A stretch of DNA of 64,000 nucleotides. Source: an uncultured Pseudomonas sp. (GTDB lineage Bacteria; Pseudomonadota; Gammaproteobacteria; Pseudomonadales; Pseudomonadaceae). Shown one piece after another: positions 16,956 to 25,699 of this stretch (position 1 is the stretch's first letter; each line of letters starts with the position of its first letter). The translations under genes and the position numbers were made by a program. The notes beneath the pieces were generated by a model. The model made no database searches, was not told the origin of the DNA, and saw only the letters and a program-made list of their open reading frames with translations. The stretch is from assembly GCF_913774235.1 (NCBI RefSeq), contig NZ_CAJYDW010000003.1, forward strand, positions 43,489-107,488, read 5' to 3'.

Positions 16956-19076
16956 GTGAAAGTCGACAAATCCCTGATGATGGGCAACATGCGCGGTCTG
17001 GCTCGTGGCAACCTGGGTGTGCCGCTGGCCGTCCTGGCGATGCTCGCCATGATGACCCTGCCGATGCCGCCGTTCCTGCTGGACGTGCTGTTCACCTTCA
17101 ACATCGCCCTGTCGATCGTGGTCCTGCTGGTCAGCGTCTACGCCTTGCGGCCGCTGGATTTCGCGGTCTTCCCGACCATCCTGCTGGTCTCGACCCTGCT
17201 GCGCCTGGCGCTGAACGTGGCCTCCAGCCGCGTGGTGCTGCTGCACGGCCAGGACGGCCACGACGCCGCGGGCAAGGTCATCCAGGCCTTCGGCGAGGTG
17301 GTAGTCGGCGGCAACTACGTGGTCGGTGCGGTGGTCTTCGCCATCCTCATGATCATCAACTTCGTGGTGGTGACCAAGGGTGCCGGCCGTATCTCCGAGG
17401 TGTCGGCCCGTTTCACCCTGGACGCCATGCCCGGCAAGCAGATGGCCATCGACGCCGACCTCAACGCCGGCATCATCGATCAGGCCGAAGCCAAGAAGCG
17501 TCGGACCGAAGTGGGCCAGGAAGCCGACTTCTACGGCTCCATGGACGGTGCCAGCAAGTTCGTCCGCGGTGACGCCATCGCCGGCCTGCTGATCCTCTTC
17601 ATCAACCTCATCGGCGGCATGGCCATCGGCATGGCCCAGCACGGCCTGCCGTTCGGCGAAGCGGCGCGCATCTACGCCCTGCTGACCATCGGTGACGGCC
17701 TGGTTGCCCAGGTCCCCTCGCTGCTGCTGTCGGTCGCCGCGGCCATCATGGTGACTCGTGTGTCCTCCGCTGAGGACATGGGTCAGCAGGTCAATCGTCA
17801 GATGTTCGCCTCGCCCAAGGCGCTGGCAGTCTCGGCCTTCATCATCATCGCCATGGGCCTGGTGCCGGGCATGCCGCACCTGCCGTTCCTCGGCCTGGGT
17901 GGCGCTGCCGCCGCCGGCGCCTGGCTGATCTACAAGCGTCAGCGTCAGGCCAAGCAGACCGCCGAGGTCGAAGCCAAGAAGCAGCAGGACCTGGCCCCCG
18001 TGCAGCGCCCCGCCGAAGCCAAGGAACTGGGCTGGGACGACGTGACCCCGGTGGACATGGTCGGCCTGGAAGTCGGCTATCGCCTGATCCCCATGGTCGA
18101 TCGCAACCAGGGTGGCCAACTGCTGGCGCGGATCAAGGGCGTGCGCAAGAAGCTCTCCCAGGACCTCGGCTTCCTCATGCCCTCGGTCCATATCCGCGAC
18201 AACCTAGACCTGCTGCCCAATGCCTATCGTCTGACTCTTATGGGCGTGAGCGTGGCCGAGGCCGAGATCTATCCCGACCGTGAGCTGGCCATCAACCCCG
18301 GTCAGGTCTATGGCACCCTCAACGGCGTGGCCGCCAAGGATCCGGCATTCGGTCTGGAGGCCGTCTGGATCGACGTCACCCAGCGTGACCAGGCCCAGTC
18401 CCTCGGCTACACCGTGGTCGACGCCAGCACGGTGGTCGCCACCCACCTCAACCAGATCCTCTTCAAGCACGCCCATGAGCTGATCGGCCACGAGGAAGTC
18501 CAGCAATTGCTGCAGGTGCTGGCCAAGAGTTCGCCCAAGCTGGCCGAGGAGCTGGTGCCCGGCATCGTGTCCCTGTCGACCCTGCTCAAGATCCTCCAGC
18601 AGCTGCTGCAGGAGCAGGTGCCGGTCCGCGACATCCGCACCATCGCCGAAGCCATCGCCAACGTCGGTCCGCGGAGTCAAGATCCCGCCGCCATCGCCGG
18701 CGCCGTGCGGGTCGCCCTGTCCCGTGCAATCGTCCAGAACATCGTAGGAATGGAGCCTGAGCTGCCTGTTATCACCCTTGAGCCAAGGTTGGAACAGATG
18801 TTGCTAAACAGTATGCAGAAGGCCGGTCAAGGCGCCGAGGACGGCATGTTCCTCGAGCCTGGCATGGCGGAAAAACTGCAGCGTTCCCTCATCGAGGCGG
18901 CGCAGCGTCAGGAAATGATGGGTAAGCCAGTGGTGCTGCTGGTGGCCGGTGCGATCCGCGGGATGATGTCCCGCTTCGCCCGGATGGCAGCTCCGAACAT
19001 GAGTGTGCTGGCCTACCAGGAAATTCCGGACAACAAGCAGGTCACCATCGTCGCTACCGTTGGCCAGAATGGCTGA
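16956..19076 (+). CDS. flhA: Flagellar export-gate protein FlhA
   Basis: FlhA is the large export-gate protein that uses proton flow and receives chaperone-substrate complexes. About 706 residues: eight membrane helices in the first 330 residues, the FHIPEP-type cytoplasmic loop (GAGRISEVSARFTLDAMPGK then DADLNAGIID), and a large cytoplasmic domain. Two starts are possible. GTG 16956 has GAGGA 6 nt upstream, while ATG 16950 has almost no spacer, so I prefer GTG. A longer frame back to 16785 would cross the sigma-54 promoter and is unlikely. Confidence 0.96.
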   Translation: MKVDKSLMMGNMRGLARGNLGVPLAVLAMLAMMTLPMPPFLLDVLFTFNIALSIVVLLVSVYALRPLDFAVFPTILLVSTLLRLALNVASSRVVLLHGQDGHDAAGKVIQAFGEVVVGGNYVVGAVVFAILMIINFVVVTKGAGRISEVSARFTLDAMPGKQMAIDADLNAGIIDQAEAKKRRTEVGQEADFYGSMDGASKFVRGDAIAGLLILFINLIGGMAIGMAQHGLPFGEAARIYALLTIGDGLVAQVPSLLLSVAAAIMVTRVSSAEDMGQQVNRQMFASPKALAVSAFIIIAMGLVPGMPHLPFLGLGGAAAAGAWLIYKRQRQAKQTAEVEAKKQQDLAPVQRPAEAKELGWDDVTPVDMVGLEVGYRLIPMVDRNQGGQLLARIKGVRKKLSQDLGFLMPSVHIRDNLDLLPNAYRLTLMGVSVAEAEIYPDRELAINPGQVYGTLNGVAAKDPAFGLEAVWIDVTQRDQAQSLGYTVVDASTVVATHLNQILFKHAHELIGHEEVQQLLQVLAKSSPKLAEELVPGIVSLSTLLKILQQLLQEQVPVRDIRTIAEAIANVGPRSQDPAAIAGAVRVALSRAIVQNIVGMEPELPVITLEPRLEQMLLNSMQKAGQGAEDGMFLEPGMAEKLQRSLIEAAQRQEMMGKPVVLLVAGAIRGMMSRFARMAAPNMSVLAYQEIPDNKQVTIVATVGQNG

Positions 19077-19086
19077 GGTCTAGATC

Positions 19087-20412
19087 ATGCAAGTCAAACG
19101 TTTCTTCGCCGCCGATATGCGTCAAGCCATGAAGCTGGTACGCGACGAACTGGGCCCGGACGCTGCCATCCTCAGCAACCGTCGGGTCGCTGGCGGGGTC
19201 GAGCTGACCGCCGCGCTGGACTACCAGGCACCGGCACCGGCTGCGCCCAACGCCGAGTTGCAGGCGGAGCTGCGCAAGACCCACGCGAAGATCGCCCAGG
19301 CCCATGCCGACCTCAGCATCCGTGCGCCGGGGGTACCCACCGCCGCGCCCAAGGACAAGCAACTGCTCGGTGCCATCAGCGCCGCCGACAGCCGTCGCGA
19401 GCCGGTGATCGCGCCGCCGCGCGCGCCCCAGCCTGCTGCCGCTCCGGCCGCCAGCGCCGCGCCGGACGATCGTCGCGCCCTGGACGCCATGCGCAGCGAG
19501 CTGAGTGGCCTGCGTGAACTGCTGGAAGTCCAGCTCGGTTCCATGGCCTGGACCCAGGTACAGTCGACCCGTCCGCAGCAGGCCGGCCTCTGGCGCCGTC
19601 TGCAGCGCATGGGCCTGCCGGCCGAACTGGCCCGTCACCTGCTCGACAGCGTGGCCAAGATCCAGGACCCGCGCCATGCCTGGCGCATGCTGCTGGCCAA
19701 CTTCGCCCAACTGGCCAAGACCACCGATGCAAAGATCCTGGAGGAGGGCGGCATCGTCGCCTTCGTCGGTCCGGCCGGCATGGGCAAGACCACTTCCCTG
19801 GCCAAGCTCGCCGCTGCCTACGTGCTCAAGTACGGTCCGCAAAGCCTGGCGCTGGTCAGCATGGATAGCTTCCGCATCGGCGCCCAGGAGCAGATCAAGA
19901 CCCTGGGTCGTATCCTCGACGTGCCGGTGACCCTGGTCGACCCGGGCCAGTCCCTGGCGCAGGCCCTGGCCCCCCTGGCGCGCAAGCGCCTGGTGCTGAT
20001 CGATACCGCGGGCATGCCCGCCAATGATCCGGCGCTCAAGGTGCAGCTCGAAGCGCTGGCAAACCGTCAGTTGAAGATTCGCAACTACCTGGTGCTCGGC
20101 GTCACCAGCCAGAGCCAGGTGCTCAAGGCGGCCTACCACAGCTACCGCCGGTGCGGCCTCAGCGGCTGCGTGCTGACCAAGCTGGACGAAGCCGCCAGTC
20201 TTGGCGAAGCCCTGGGCCTGGCCATCAGCCAGCGCCTGCCGGTGGCCTACATCGCCGACGGTCCGCGCATACCGGACGACCTGCACCCGGCGCGCAGCCA
20301 CCAACTGGTGAGCCGCGCGGTGAGCCTGCAGGCGCCCGAGGAGCCGAGCGAAGAAACCATGGCGGGCATGTTCGCCGGCCTGTATCAAAACGCCGCCCGC
20401 CGAGCCGGCTAG
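19087..20412 (+). CDS. flhF: Flagellar SRP-type GTPase FlhF
   Basis: FlhF is the SRP-family GTPase that marks the cell pole where the flagellum is built. The 441-residue protein has a basic N-terminal B domain beginning MQVKRFFAADMRQAMKLV, a Pro/Ala linker (about 105-127) and an NG GTPase domain with the G1 loop GPAGMGKTT (228-236), and MDSFRIGAQEQ, DTAG and TKLDEA motifs. It lies 10 bp after flhA and upstream of its antagonist fleN. Confidence 0.97.
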   Translation: MQVKRFFAADMRQAMKLVRDELGPDAAILSNRRVAGGVELTAALDYQAPAPAAPNAELQAELRKTHAKIAQAHADLSIRAPGVPTAAPKDKQLLGAISAADSRREPVIAPPRAPQPAAAPAASAAPDDRRALDAMRSELSGLRELLEVQLGSMAWTQVQSTRPQQAGLWRRLQRMGLPAELARHLLDSVAKIQDPRHAWRMLLANFAQLAKTTDAKILEEGGIVAFVGPAGMGKTTSLAKLAAAYVLKYGPQSLALVSMDSFRIGAQEQIKTLGRILDVPVTLVDPGQSLAQALAPLARKRLVLIDTAGMPANDPALKVQLEALANRQLKIRNYLVLGVTSQSQVLKAAYHSYRRCGLSGCVLTKLDEAASLGEALGLAISQRLPVAYIADGPRIPDDLHPARSHQLVSRAVSLQAPEEPSEETMAGMFAGLYQNAARRAG

Positions 20413-20445
20413 CGCAGACGAACGGTATACGTGCATCGCATGCCT

Positions 20446-20461
20446 GGGCACGCCAAATGCA
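20446..20461 (+). promoter_or_regulatory. Probable sigma-54 promoter of fleN
   Basis: GGGCACG at 20446-20452 and ATGCA at 20457-20461 keep GG-N10-GC spacing and match the RpoN consensus except at two less critical positions. The predicted start near 20472 would make a GTG start at 20475 nearly leaderless, but fits the ATG at 20505 well. It lies in the 92-bp gap between flhF and fleN. Confidence 0.6.
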
Positions 20462-20504
20462 CTTGGTCTAAAGTGTGACGGATTTCAATCAAAGGTATCA
20501 GGCA

Positions 20505-21335
20505 ATGGGTAGCATGCATCCCGTCCAAGTCATAGCGGTCACGGGCGGTAAAGGCGGTGTCGGCAAGACCAATGTGTCGGTCAACCTGGCCTTGGCCCTG
20601 GCCGATATCGGGCGGCGCGTCATGCTGCTCGACGCCGACCTGGGCCTTGCCAACATCGACGTTCTCCTGGGCCTGTCGCCCAAGCGCACCCTGGCCGATG
20701 TCATCTCTGGTGAATGCGACCTGCGCGACGTGCTGCTGCAAGGTCCCGGTGGCATTCGTATAGTCCCGGCGGCCTCCGGCACCCAGGCGATGGTCAACCT
20801 CACGCCGGCCCAGCACGCCGGCCTGATTCAGGCCTTCAGCGACATCAGCGAAAACCTCGATGTGCTCATCGTCGATACCGCTGCCGGCATCGGCGACCAG
20901 GTGGTCAGCTTCGTTCGCGCCGCCCAGGAAGTCCTGGTGGTGGTGTGCGACGAACCTACCTCCATCACCGATGCCTACGCCCTGATCAAGCTGCTCAATC
21001 GCGACCATGGCGTCACCCGTTTCCGGGTGCTGGCGAACATGGCGCTGACGCCCCAGGAAGGTCGCAATCTCTTTGCTAAGCTGACCAAGGTGACCGACAG
21101 GTTCCTGGATGTCGCCCTGCAATACGTGGGCGCCATTCCGTTCGACGAAGCGGTGCGCAAGGCCGTACAGAAACAGCGCCCCGTGTTCGAAGCGTTCCCC
21201 CGCGCCAAGGCCTCGCTGGCCTTCCGCGCGGTCGCACAGAAAGTCGATGGCTGGCCGCTGCCGGCCAACCCGCGCGGACACCTCGAGTTTTTCGTCGAGC
21301 GACTCGTGCAACCAGCCACCGGTACCCACGCATGA
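20505..21335 (+). CDS. fleN: Flagellar number regulator FleN (FlhG)
   Basis: FleN is a MinD/ParA-type ATPase that binds FleQ and limits flagella to one per pole. From ATG 20505 it has 276 residues with the deviant Walker A GGKGGVGKT (14-22), DADLGLANIDVLLGL, and VVDTAAG-type Walker B (here IVDTAAGIGDQV). The C-terminal part ends with the amphipathic-type membrane-targeting region. The start was chosen by similarity to P. aeruginosa FleN (which begins close to GSMHPVQVIAVTGG) and by the upstream promoter. It overlaps fliA by 4 bp. Confidence 0.96.
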   Translation: MGSMHPVQVIAVTGGKGGVGKTNVSVNLALALADIGRRVMLLDADLGLANIDVLLGLSPKRTLADVISGECDLRDVLLQGPGGIRIVPAASGTQAMVNLTPAQHAGLIQAFSDISENLDVLIVDTAAGIGDQVVSFVRAAQEVLVVVCDEPTSITDAYALIKLLNRDHGVTRFRVLANMALTPQEGRNLFAKLTKVTDRFLDVALQYVGAIPFDEAVRKAVQKQRPVFEAFPRAKASLAFRAVAQKVDGWPLPANPRGHLEFFVERLVQPATGTHA

Positions 21336-22072
21336 CAGCATCCAGCGGGCTTCGCATGTACAGCAAAACTTCCGAACGGACCGAGCAGGAGCAGCTCATC
21401 AACCGCTACGCGCCGTTGGTGAAACGCATCGCCTACCACCTCCTGGCGCGGTTGCCCGCCAGCGTGCAGGTCGAAGACCTGATGCAGGCCGGCATGATCG
21501 GCCTGCTGGAGGCCTCACGCAAATACGATTCCGGCAAAGGGGCGAGCTTCGAGACCTACGCCGGCATCCGTATCCGCGGCGCCATGCTCGACGAGGTGCG
21601 CAAGGGCGACTGGGCACCGCGTTCGGTCCATCGCAACACGCGCATGGTCACCGATGCCATTCGGGCGGTAGAAGCGCGCACCGGTCGCGACGCTAAAGAT
21701 TCCGAAGTCGCGGCCGAACTTAAATTGAGTCTGGATGAGTACTACGGCATCCTTGGCGACACCATGGGGAGTCGCCTGTTCAGCTTCGACGACCTCATGG
21801 AGGGTGGTGAGCATGGGCTCGAGGAGAGCGGTTCGCATGAACTCGAACCCGGTCGCGGTCTGGAGGACGAGCGCTTCCGCAAGGCCCTGGCCGACGCCAT
21901 CGCCAATCTTCCGGAGCGTGAACGCCTGGTGCTCTCGCTGTATTACGACGAGGAACTCAACCTCAAGGAAATCGGCGAGGTACTGGGAGTGAGCGAATCC
22001 CGGGTCTGTCAGCTCCACAGTCAATGCGCGGCGCGCCTGCGGGCTCGGCTGGCGGATTGGCGTTCGCGTTAA
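21332..22072 (+). CDS. fliA: Flagellar sigma factor FliA (sigma-28)
   Basis: FliA directs RNA polymerase to late flagellar and chemotaxis promoters and is held back by FlgM until the hook is complete. The 246-residue protein has region 2 (DLMQAGMIGLLEASRKYD then FETYAGIRIRGAMLDEVR), region 3, and region 4 with LPERERLVLSLYYDEELNLK and the helix-turn-helix ILGEVLGVSESRV-type segment. It overlaps fleN by 4 bp, so FleN and FliA are co-produced. flgM is not in this window. Confidence 0.97.
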   Translation: MTASSGLRMYSKTSERTEQEQLINRYAPLVKRIAYHLLARLPASVQVEDLMQAGMIGLLEASRKYDSGKGASFETYAGIRIRGAMLDEVRKGDWAPRSVHRNTRMVTDAIRAVEARTGRDAKDSEVAAELKLSLDEYYGILGDTMGSRLFSFDDLMEGGEHGLEESGSHELEPGRGLEDERFRKALADAIANLPERERLVLSLYYDEELNLKEIGEVLGVSESRVCQLHSQCAARLRARLADWRSR

Positions 22073-22147
22073 CGGGCTGGTACTCAGGCTACTACGATTG
22101 CTTAGGCGCGCTTCACGGCGTGTGTGCGGATTAGGACGGAGGTCGAC

Positions 22148-22534
22148 TTGGACAAGAACATGAAAATCCTCATCGTGGACGATTTTTCCACGATGAGACG
22201 GATCATCAAGAATTTGCTGCGTGATCTGGGATTCACCAACACTGCCGAAGCGGACGACGGCAACACCGCACTGCCGATGCTGCAGAGCGGCAACTTCGAT
22301 TTTCTCGTTACCGACTGGAACATGCCCGGCATGACCGGGATCGATCTGCTGCGTCAGGTTCGCGCCGATGCGCGTCTGAAGACCCTGCCGGTGCTGATGG
22401 TTACCGCCGAAGCCAAGCGCGAGCAGATCATCGAGGCCGCTCAGGCCGGCGTGAACGGCTATGTGGTCAAGCCTTTCACCGCCCAGGTGCTGAAAGAAAA
22501 GATCGACAAGATCTTCGAGCGGGTGAACGGCTGA
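22148..22534 (+). CDS. cheY: Chemotaxis response regulator CheY
   Basis: CheY carries the phosphoryl signal from CheA to FliM. Single receiver domain with the acidic pair in ILIVDDF, the phospho-acceptor Asp in VTDWNMPG, Thr in MVTAEA and Lys in VVKPFTAQ. The core from MKILIV (ATG 22160) is 124 residues as in P. aeruginosa. I place the start at TTG 22148 because GGAGG at 22138-22142 is 5 nt away, whereas ATG 22160 has no site. Either is possible. cheZ follows 19 bp later. Confidence 0.95.
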   Translation: MDKNMKILIVDDFSTMRRIIKNLLRDLGFTNTAEADDGNTALPMLQSGNFDFLVTDWNMPGMTGIDLLRQVRADARLKTLPVLMVTAEAKREQIIEAAQAGVNGYVVKPFTAQVLKEKIDKIFERVNG

Positions 22535-22553
22535 AGAAAGCCGCGGGGACGTT

Positions 22554-23342
22554 ATGGATCAGCTTGGCAACAAAGGCTTCAGCGACTTCGAGTCGGTTCT
22601 AAAACAGCATGCCCAAGAGCTGGTGAAATGCCTGGAAGGCGGCGACTTCGCCCAGGCCGTGCAAGTCATCAACGAGCTCAACCAGATTCGCGATCGGGGT
22701 CTCTACCAGGAAGTCGGCAAGCTGACCCGCGAACTGCACAATGCCATCGTCAACTTCGAGATCGATCCGCGCGGCATGGCCGGCGAGGAAGTCTCCCAGA
22801 TCAGCGATGCCACCGATCGTCTCTCCTACGTGGTGAAGATGACCGAGAACGCCGCCAACCGGACCATGGATCTGGTGGAGGAAAGCGCGCCGCTGGTGGG
22901 TAACTTCGGCGACGAAGCCCGGGCGGTACACGCCGACTGGAAGAAATTCATGCGCCGTGAGATGGGCCCGGACGAATTCCGCGAGCTCGCTAAGCGCGTG
23001 GACGCCTTTCTCAGCCACAGCGAGAGCAGTGCCGGACAACTGTCGGCCAAGCTCAACGACATCCTCCTCGCGCAGGATTACCAGGATCTCACTGGGCAGG
23101 TGATCAAGCGGGTGGTCAATCTCGTCGGGCAGATCGAGAAAGACCTCGTCAAGCTGGTGATGATGGCCAGCCAGGTCGACCGCTACACCGGCTTCAGCCA
23201 CGATCACAGCGCATTGATCGAACAAAACCGAAAAGAAAAGACGATGAAGGGTGAAGGTCCACAGATTCATGCCGATAAGCGTGAAGACGTCGTGGCCGAT
23301 CAGGTCGACGTCGACGATCTTCTATCCAGTCTGGGCTTCTGA
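22554..23342 (+). CDS. cheZ: CheY-P phosphatase CheZ
   Basis: CheZ removes phosphate from CheY-P and shortens the signal. The 262-residue protein is mostly helical, with the long hairpin that carries the catalytic Gln in ILLAQDYQDLTGQVIKRV (about residues 170-187). The C-terminal CheY-tethering peptide is VDDLLSSLGF. Both landmarks are intact. Its 3' end contains a possible FliA promoter for cheA. Confidence 0.96.
   Translation: MDQLGNKGFSDFESVLKQHAQELVKCLEGGDFAQAVQVINELNQIRDRGLYQEVGKLTRELHNAIVNFEIDPRGMAGEEVSQISDATDRLSYVVKMTENAANRTMDLVEESAPLVGNFGDEARAVHADWKKFMRREMGPDEFRELAKRVDAFLSHSESSAGQLSAKLNDILLAQDYQDLTGQVIKRVVNLVGQIEKDLVKLVMMASQVDRYTGFSHDHSALIEQNRKEKTMKGEGPQIHADKREDVVADQVDVDDLLSSLGF
23252..23278 (+). 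promoter_or_regulatory. Possible FliA (sigma-28) promoter inside cheZ
   Basis: A perfect sigma-28 -10 element GCCGATAA is at 23271-23278, preceded with 11-nt spacing by TGAAGGTC (23252-23259), which matches 5 of 8 -35 positions. It lies near the end of cheZ, about 90 bp before cheA. In P. aeruginosa the cheAB-motCD genes are in the FliA-dependent class. The weak -35 keeps confidence moderate. Confidence 0.45.
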
Positions 23343-23368
23343 CCCAGACCCTCTTGGGGAGTGCAGGA

Positions 23369-25615
23369 ATGAGCTTCGACGCCGATGAAGAAATCCTCCA
23401 GGATTTCCTGGTTGAGGCCGGCGAGATTCTCGAACAGTTGTCTGAACAATTGGTCGAGCTGGAAAGCCGTCCGGACGACATGGATTTGCTGAACGCCATT
23501 TTCCGTGGCTTCCATACCGTAAAGGGCGGTGCCGGTTTCCTGCAGCTCCATACGCTGGTCGAGTGCTGCCATATCGCGGAAAACGTTTTCGACATCCTGC
23601 GCAAGGGCGAACGCCGCGTGGATGCCGAACTGATGGACGTGGTGCTGCAAGCCCTGGATTCCGTCAACGAAATGTTCGGTCGGGTGCGTGAGCGGGAGGA
23701 GCCCCAACCGGCTTCGCCCGAGCTGCTCGCTGCCCTGGCCCGTCTGGCCGAGCCGGCGGGCAGTGCGCCCGCTGCCGCTCCCGTGCCTGAGCCGGTGGTC
23801 GCCGCTCCGGTCGCAGCGCCGGCACCGCCGCCTGCGGCTGCCGAGGCTGCCGAGCCGGAGCTGAGCGATGCCGACTTCCAGAATCTGCTCGACGCCCTGG
23901 GCGGTGAGCCGAGTGCCGAGCGTGCGCCCGACGTGGCAGCGCCCAGCGCCGCCGGCGGCGAAGACATCACCGACGACGAATTCGAAGCCCTGCTCGATCA
24001 ACTGCACGGCAAGGGCAAATTCAGCGAAGCGCCGGCGCCTGCTGCGACCGTTGCCGCGCCGGCACCGGCTGCTGCCGCTGGCGACGACATTTCCGACGAC
24101 GAATTCGAAGCCCTGCTCGACGAGTTGCACGGCAAGGGCAAGTTCGCCACCGCCGAGGCGCCTGCGCCCGTGGCGGCGGCAGCCACGCCAGCTGTGGCTG
24201 CCGGTGACGAGATCACCGATGACGAATTCGAATCGCTGCTCGACGAGTTGCACGGCAAAGGCAAGTTCAATGGCCCCGCCGTGGCCGCCGAGCCGGTAGC
24301 CTCACCCGTGGCCGCTGCGCCTGCAGCTGTCGCGCCCACGCCGACTCCTGCGCCCGTGGCGAAACCGGCGCCGGTTGCGGCCGAGCCGCCCAAGCCTGCT
24401 GCACCGGCGCCTGCCGCGGCGGCCGGGGAGCGTCCTACCAGCGAGGCGGAAACCACCGTCCGGGTCGATACTGCACGGCTGGACGAGATCATGAACATGG
24501 TCGGCGAACTGGTGCTGGTGCGTAACCGCCTGGTACGCCTCGGCCTGAACAGCGGCGACGAGGCCATGGCCAAGGCCGTGTCCAACCTCGACGTGGTTAC
24601 CGCCGATCTGCAGACCTCGGTCATGAAGACCCGGATGCAGCCGATCAAGAAGGTCTTCGGTCGCTTCCCGCGTCTGGTCCGCGACCTGGCGCGCAGCCTG
24701 AAGAAAGAGATCAACCTGGAGTTGGTTGGGGAAGAGACCGACCTGGACAAGAACCTGGTCGAGGCTCTGGCTGATCCGCTGGTGCACCTGGTGCGCAACG
24801 CGGTCGACCATGGCATCGAAGGTCCCGCCGAGCGTGAAGAGAACGGCAAGTCCCGCGCCGGGCGCGTGGTGCTCTCCGCCGAGCAGGAAGGCGATCACAT
24901 CCTCCTGTCGATCTCCGATGACGGCAAGGGCATGGACGCGGACCTGCTGCGCAACAAGGCGGTGGAGAAGGGCCTGCTCGACCGCGATGCGGCCGATCGC
25001 CTGACCGAGACTGAGTGCTTCAACCTGATCTTCGCCCCGGGCTTCTCCACCAAGTCCGAGATTTCCGACATCTCCGGGCGCGGCGTGGGCATGGACGTGG
25101 TCAAGACCAAGATCAGCCAGCTCAATGGCACCCTCAACGTCTACTCCACCAAGGGCCAGGGCTCCAAGATCGTCATCAAGGTGCCCCTGACCCTGGCGAT
25201 CATGCCGACGCTGATGGTGATGCTGGGCAACCAGGCCTTCGCCTTCCCGCTGGTCAACGTCAACGAGATCTTCCACCTCGACCTGTCTCGCACCAACGTG
25301 GTGGACGGCCAGGAAGTGGTGGTAGTGCGCGACAAGGCGCTGCCGCTGTTCTACCTCAAGCGCTGGCTGGTGCCCGATGCGGCCCATGTCGAGCAGGGGG
25401 AAGGGCACGTGGTGATCCTCTCGGTCGGCACCCAGCGGATTGGCTTCGTGGTCGATCAACTGGTAGGCCAGGAAGAGGTCGTCATCAAGCCGCTGGGCAA
25501 GATGCTGCAAGGCACGCCCGGCATGTCCGGCGCCACCATCACCGGCGATGGCCGCATCGCGCTCATCCTTGATGTGCCCAGCATGCTCAAGCGTTACGCC
25601 CGTCGCGGGCTTTGA
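23369..25615 (+). CDS. cheA: Chemotaxis histidine kinase CheA
   Basis: CheA is the receptor-coupled kinase that phosphorylates CheY and CheB. The 748-residue protein has an N-terminal HPt domain with phospho-His 49 in GFHTVKGGAGF, and a long Ala/Pro linker (about 125-365) holding four copies of an acidic motif. It then has the P3 dimerisation segment (TARLDEIMNMVGELVLVRN), the P4 kinase domain (N box HLVRNAVDHGIE, G boxes ISDDGKGMD and DISGRGVGMDVV), and a C-terminal CheW-like domain. No ordinary P2 domain is obvious and the linker occupies its place. The ATG at 23369 follows TTGGGGAGTGCAGGA. Confidence 0.97.
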   Translation: MSFDADEEILQDFLVEAGEILEQLSEQLVELESRPDDMDLLNAIFRGFHTVKGGAGFLQLHTLVECCHIAENVFDILRKGERRVDAELMDVVLQALDSVNEMFGRVREREEPQPASPELLAALARLAEPAGSAPAAAPVPEPVVAAPVAAPAPPPAAAEAAEPELSDADFQNLLDALGGEPSAERAPDVAAPSAAGGEDITDDEFEALLDQLHGKGKFSEAPAPAATVAAPAPAAAAGDDISDDEFEALLDELHGKGKFATAEAPAPVAAAATPAVAAGDEITDDEFESLLDELHGKGKFNGPAVAAEPVASPVAAAPAAVAPTPTPAPVAKPAPVAAEPPKPAAPAPAAAAGERPTSEAETTVRVDTARLDEIMNMVGELVLVRNRLVRLGLNSGDEAMAKAVSNLDVVTADLQTSVMKTRMQPIKKVFGRFPRLVRDLARSLKKEINLELVGEETDLDKNLVEALADPLVHLVRNAVDHGIEGPAEREENGKSRAGRVVLSAEQEGDHILLSISDDGKGMDADLLRNKAVEKGLLDRDAADRLTETECFNLIFAPGFSTKSEISDISGRGVGMDVVKTKISQLNGTLNVYSTKGQGSKIVIKVPLTLAIMPTLMVMLGNQAFAFPLVNVNEIFHLDLSRTNVVDGQEVVVVRDKALPLFYLKRWLVPDAAHVEQGEGHVVILSVGTQRIGFVVDQLVGQEEVVIKPLGKMLQGTPGMSGATITGDGRIALILDVPSMLKRYARRGL
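23858..24268 (+). repeat. Repeated acidic motif in the CheA linker
   Basis: Three near-identical 20-residue units of the type DDEFEALLDELHGKGKF start at 23963, 24086 and 24209, an exact 123-bp (41-residue) period. A degenerate unit, LSDADFQNLLDAL, starts at 23858. The spacers are Ala/Pro-rich. In Vibrio the CheA linker (the LID region) binds ParP/ParC. The present repeats are in the equivalent place, next to parC-parP, so a docking role is a reasonable inference. Confidence 0.8.
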
Positions 25616-25632
25616 GCCGACACGGCACGAGC

Positions 25633-25658
25633 GGCACCGGTCCCTGAGGGCCGGTGCC
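25633..25658. other. Strong hairpin between cheA and cheB
   Basis: GGCACCGG at 25633-25640 pairs with CCGGTGCC at 25651-25658, and the interior CCC/GGG extends the stem around a small loop. There is no T-run after it, so full termination is doubtful. Partial termination or mRNA stabilisation between cheA and cheB would fit. Confidence 0.5.
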
Positions 25659-25699
25659 TTCGGGTGGCCTGCGCCGCCCCAGGTTAGGAGTTTCAACGT

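Noticed and set aside
24000..24270. Regular 123-bp repeats considered as a CRISPR-like or minisatellite array
   Set aside because: They are in-frame coding repeats within cheA with protein-level conservation.
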